Positions 29,914-31,313 of a DNA stretch of 31,313 nt are shown here, one piece after another (position 1 is the stretch's first letter; each line of letters begins with the position of its first letter). Position numbers and translations under genes: made by a program. This stretch comes from a virus. Below the pieces are notes generated by a model. The model saw only the letters and a program-made list of their open reading frames with translations, was not told where the DNA came from and did no database searches. Location: positions 1 to 31,313 of the IMG/VR virus record IMGVR_UViG_3300040801_006073; one strand, 5' to 3'.

Positions 29914-29930
29914 ACTTTTCCCCTAAAATT

Positions 29931-29965
29931 GAGGCTCTTGCTTTAACTGGTGGAGCCTCTTTTTT
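29931..29965 (+). terminator. Intrinsic terminator
   Basis: A 7-bp stem, GAGGCTC (29931-29937) with GAGCCTC (29953-29959), followed by six T (29960-29965). It ends the transcript of the 42-aa gene and would also stop leakage from the upstream non-coding RNA promoter. Confidence 0.8.
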
Positions 29966-29984
29966 GATTGAAAAACAATCAAAA

Positions 29985-30013
29985 AATCAATAAATTCGAA
30001 AAATTCATTGATT
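29985..30013. repeat. A/T-rich inverted repeat
   Basis: AATCAATAAATT (29985-29996) pairs with AATTCATTGATT (30002-30013) with one A-C mismatch. It is near-symmetric and very A/T-rich, in the gene-free stretch 29914-30416. It may be a regulator or host-factor site. Confidence 0.5.
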
Positions 30014-30098
30014 TTATAAAGTGCTTTTCATGTAGATTGTTGTTAGAGGGAAATGTTTTTTTGTTTGGAAATATCAATGTAAACCTTTACTTGTCTGC

Positions 30099-30137
30099 TG
30101 TCAAGGCTTGACAATTGATTTCTTAAAATAGTATATC
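30099..30137 (+). promoter_or_regulatory. Putative operator overlapping a promoter
   Basis: The 15-bp palindrome TGTCAAG-G-CTTGACA (30099-30113) contains a consensus -35 TTGACA (30108-30113). TAGTAT (30129-30134, spacer 15) or TATATC (30132-30137, spacer 18) are possible -10 boxes, neither optimal. A repressor bound to the palindrome would block the promoter. No repressor gene is visible in this window. Confidence 0.5.
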
Positions 30138-30158
30138 ACATAATTTGAAAATCGAAAA

Positions 30159-30188
30159 TTGATATTAATTGATATCATTTGACAAAAA
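30159..30188 (+). repeat. Three helically phased 10-bp repeats
   Basis: TTGATATTAA, TTGATATCAT and TTGACAAAAA lie end to end at exactly one per 10 bp (30159, 30169, 30179), so they all face the same side of the helix. This is typical of cooperative protein binding or intrinsic DNA curvature. It lies upstream of the integrase promoter. Confidence 0.55.
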
Positions 30189-30230
30189 ATTAAAACTCAT
30201 ATAAACCGAGAGTGTAAACAAATAAAGTTT

Positions 30231-30267
30231 CGCTTGTGTCCTTCGGGACGACATCTCGTAGAGGTGT
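30231..30267 (+). other. Two tandem small hairpins in integrase upstream region
   Basis: GTCC-TTCG-GGAC (30238-30249), with an extra-stable UUCG tetraloop, is followed at once by ACATCTC-GTA-GAGGTGT (30251-30267, one G-U pair). They sit directly before the -35 of the integrase promoter and would form in RNA from an upstream start. The role is unknown. Confidence 0.55.
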
Positions 30268-30268
30268 G

Positions 30269-30298
30269 TTGGTAGCCAAGTGGAGAAGATGTTATACT
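30269..30298 (+). promoter_or_regulatory. Putative integrase promoter
   Basis: TTGGTA (30269-30274), an 18-nt spacer and TATACT (30293-30298), about 119 nt before the integrase ATG. It lacks the AACAATTTA signature of the late promoters, so it is probably controlled differently. Confidence 0.5.
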
Positions 30299-30306
30299 TG
30301 ACGTGT

Positions 30307-30416
30307 AAAGTATTTTTTATTCTTAAAGAATACTTTATATGGTACACAAGGGCGTCCGCACTCCGTTTCCTAGGCCTACCAACCGAAGAAACGGCTCAGG
30401 CGGGCGTCCTTGTTTT
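30307..30416 (+). promoter_or_regulatory. Integrase leader with long terminator-like hairpin
   Basis: First hairpin AAAGTATT/AATACTTT (30307-30314 with 30329-30336). Then a 14-bp stem, ACAAGGGCGTCCGC (30346-30359) with GCGGGCGTCCTTGT (30400-30413, two G-U pairs), encloses a 7-bp CCGTTTC/GAAACGG hairpin. The stem runs into TTGTTTTATG, so the integrase ATG at 30417 follows almost immediately. The layout copies the late leaders (structure, T-rich, ATG) although the sequence does not. Confidence 0.65.
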
Positions 30417-31313
30417 ATGTTAATCAATGAGGCAATGGAGGAATATCTGGAATGGAAGTTGTCGCACTCTTCTGAGGCGACATACGACGTGTACAGGAGG
30501 TGTATGAGGAGGTTTTGTGAGTTTTTCGGAGGAGGGGAGGAAGATATAACTAATATAAAAATAACAAGGGTGACGGAATGGCAAAATTCCATAAGAAAGA
30601 AAATGGCGCCACAGTATGTATGTCTTCATCTGATAATTCTAAAAGATTTTTTCGGATACTGGGCAAAACAAGGAAGAAAGATTTTCGATCCGGCAATCAT
30701 ACGGATCCCGAAAGCTCGGGCAAATTCTCATCAAGCAATATCCAAGGAAGAATACGATCGAATGCTCTTATACTTCCGGGGGAGATATGATTATATATCT
30801 CTCAGAGATGAATTAATTATCCGCCTTCTATGGGATACCGGATGTAGGGTGAGTGAGTTGTGTTCGATTGATCTCGATGATATAGATATACAAGCCCAAT
30901 ATACTTTCATTGAAAATAGAAAAAATAAGAGGATGAGACGCGTATTTTGGAGCGATGAGACGGCCGATGTGATGAAAAAGTATGTAGGAATACGTATATG
31001 TCTCTCGCAGACACAATCTCTTCTTACAGGGGCTATGGCGACAAGCAGGATAACAACGAGAACGGTTCAGAGAGTAATTAAGAGTATTGCCGAAAAATCA
31101 GGAATCAAAAAAAAGATTACTCCGCATAGTTTCCGGCACGGATGGGCACGGTATAGAAGAGATCAAGGAGCTCAACTCCCCTTCATACAAAAAGCCCTCG
31201 GACATATCAATCCGGCTTCCACATTCGTCTATGAGCAATATTCTGATCCCGAAATGACCCAACTAGCACAAAGTTTTTTCGCTTTACAAAAGCGAGAAAG
31301 TGTGTCAAAATGA
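30417..31313 (+). CDS. int: Tyrosine recombinase / integrase
   Basis: A 298-aa protein. The N-terminal 100 residues form a SAM-like core-binding domain ('MEEYLEWKLSHSSEATYDVY'). The catalytic domain has Arg144 ('DTGCRVSEL'), 'HSFRHG' with His237 and Arg240, His263 ('LGHINPAST'), and the nucleophile Tyr272 ('FVYEQY'). It would integrate and excise the phage by site-specific recombination. It is the short XerC/D-like type without an arm-binding domain. ATG 30417 is chosen; an in-frame ATG at 30339 would translate through the leader hairpin. The stop is the last codon of the window. Confidence 0.92.
   Translation: MLINEAMEEYLEWKLSHSSEATYDVYRRCMRRFCEFFGGGEEDITNIKITRVTEWQNSIRKKMAPQYVCLHLIILKDFFGYWAKQGRKIFDPAIIRIPKARANSHQAISKEEYDRMLLYFRGRYDYISLRDELIIRLLWDTGCRVSELCSIDLDDIDIQAQYTFIENRKNKRMRRVFWSDETADVMKKYVGIRICLSQTQSLLTGAMATSRITTRTVQRVIKSIAEKSGIKKKITPHSFRHGWARYRRDQGAQLPFIQKALGHINPASTFVYEQYSDPEMTQLAQSFFALQKRESVSK

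Noticed and set aside
1-31313. Alternative genetic code (UGA = Gly) as in some CPR lineages
   Set aside because: Recognisable proteins end correctly at TGA (for example exact ATGA overlaps), and none of the conserved domains needs an internal TGA.
1-31313. Insertion sequences or transposase genes
   Set aside because: No transposase motif and no terminal inverted repeats with target duplications were seen; the only recombinase is the tyrosine integrase.

Overview
The window is a nearly complete temperate siphophage or prophage genome of about 31 kb. It is modestly low in GC, densely packed, and almost entirely on the + strand. Order: replication/recombination, an anchored CAP protein, DNA packaging, portal, host-recognition proteins, prohead protease and capsid, head-tail connectors, tail, lysis, a non-coding region and a tyrosine integrase. 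TGA ends many genes and is never needed as a sense codon, so the code is standard; this excludes lineages that read UGA as glycine. Few genes have a clear Shine-Dalgarno; most start in A/T-rich sequence, often within an ATGA overlap. Weak SD use, the CAP protein and the many tiny zinc-ribbon proteins would suit a Patescibacteria-type (CPR) host, but that is inference and the host cannot be fixed from sequence alone.

Layout. 1-4378: small genes, a winged-helix replication initiator with iteron-like repeats inside its gene, a DEDDh exonuclease and a RusA-like resolvase. 4375-4956: membrane-anchored CAP protein. 4973-7326: small and large terminase and two small proteins. 7411-9546: portal fused to a Mu F-like head morphogenesis domain. 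9667-14899: host-recognition cassette (structural protein, seven-bladed propeller, 1019-aa fibre, BppU-like protein). 15022-19979: protease, HK97-type capsid, a Stealth-like enzyme and connectors. 20215-26595: tail tube, a reverse-strand two-gene moron, frameshifted tail chaperones, tape measure, Dit and hub. 26686-29457: zinc protein, collar fibre, coiled-coil membrane protein, holin candidate, amidase. 29458-30416: non-coding region with a consensus promoter driving a structured RNA, a small gene, operators and a long hairpin before the integrase (30417-31313).

The most striking signal is a five-copy promoter-leader element at about 7.3, 9.55, 14.9, 20.1 and 26.6 kb. Each copy has a sigma70-like promoter, exactly 6 nt, the sequence AACAATTTA at the expected transcription start, a 4-bp hairpin with a 6-nt loop (TTACGG in four copies), and then a long terminator-like hairpin with a U-run just before a late gene. 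The small hairpin covaries between copies, and its 3' arm is also part of the terminator 5' arm, so the two are mutually exclusive. The copies divide the late region into five units, which suggests an attenuation/antitermination (or U-rich translation-leader) regulon coordinating morphogenesis. I do not recognise it as a described RNA family.
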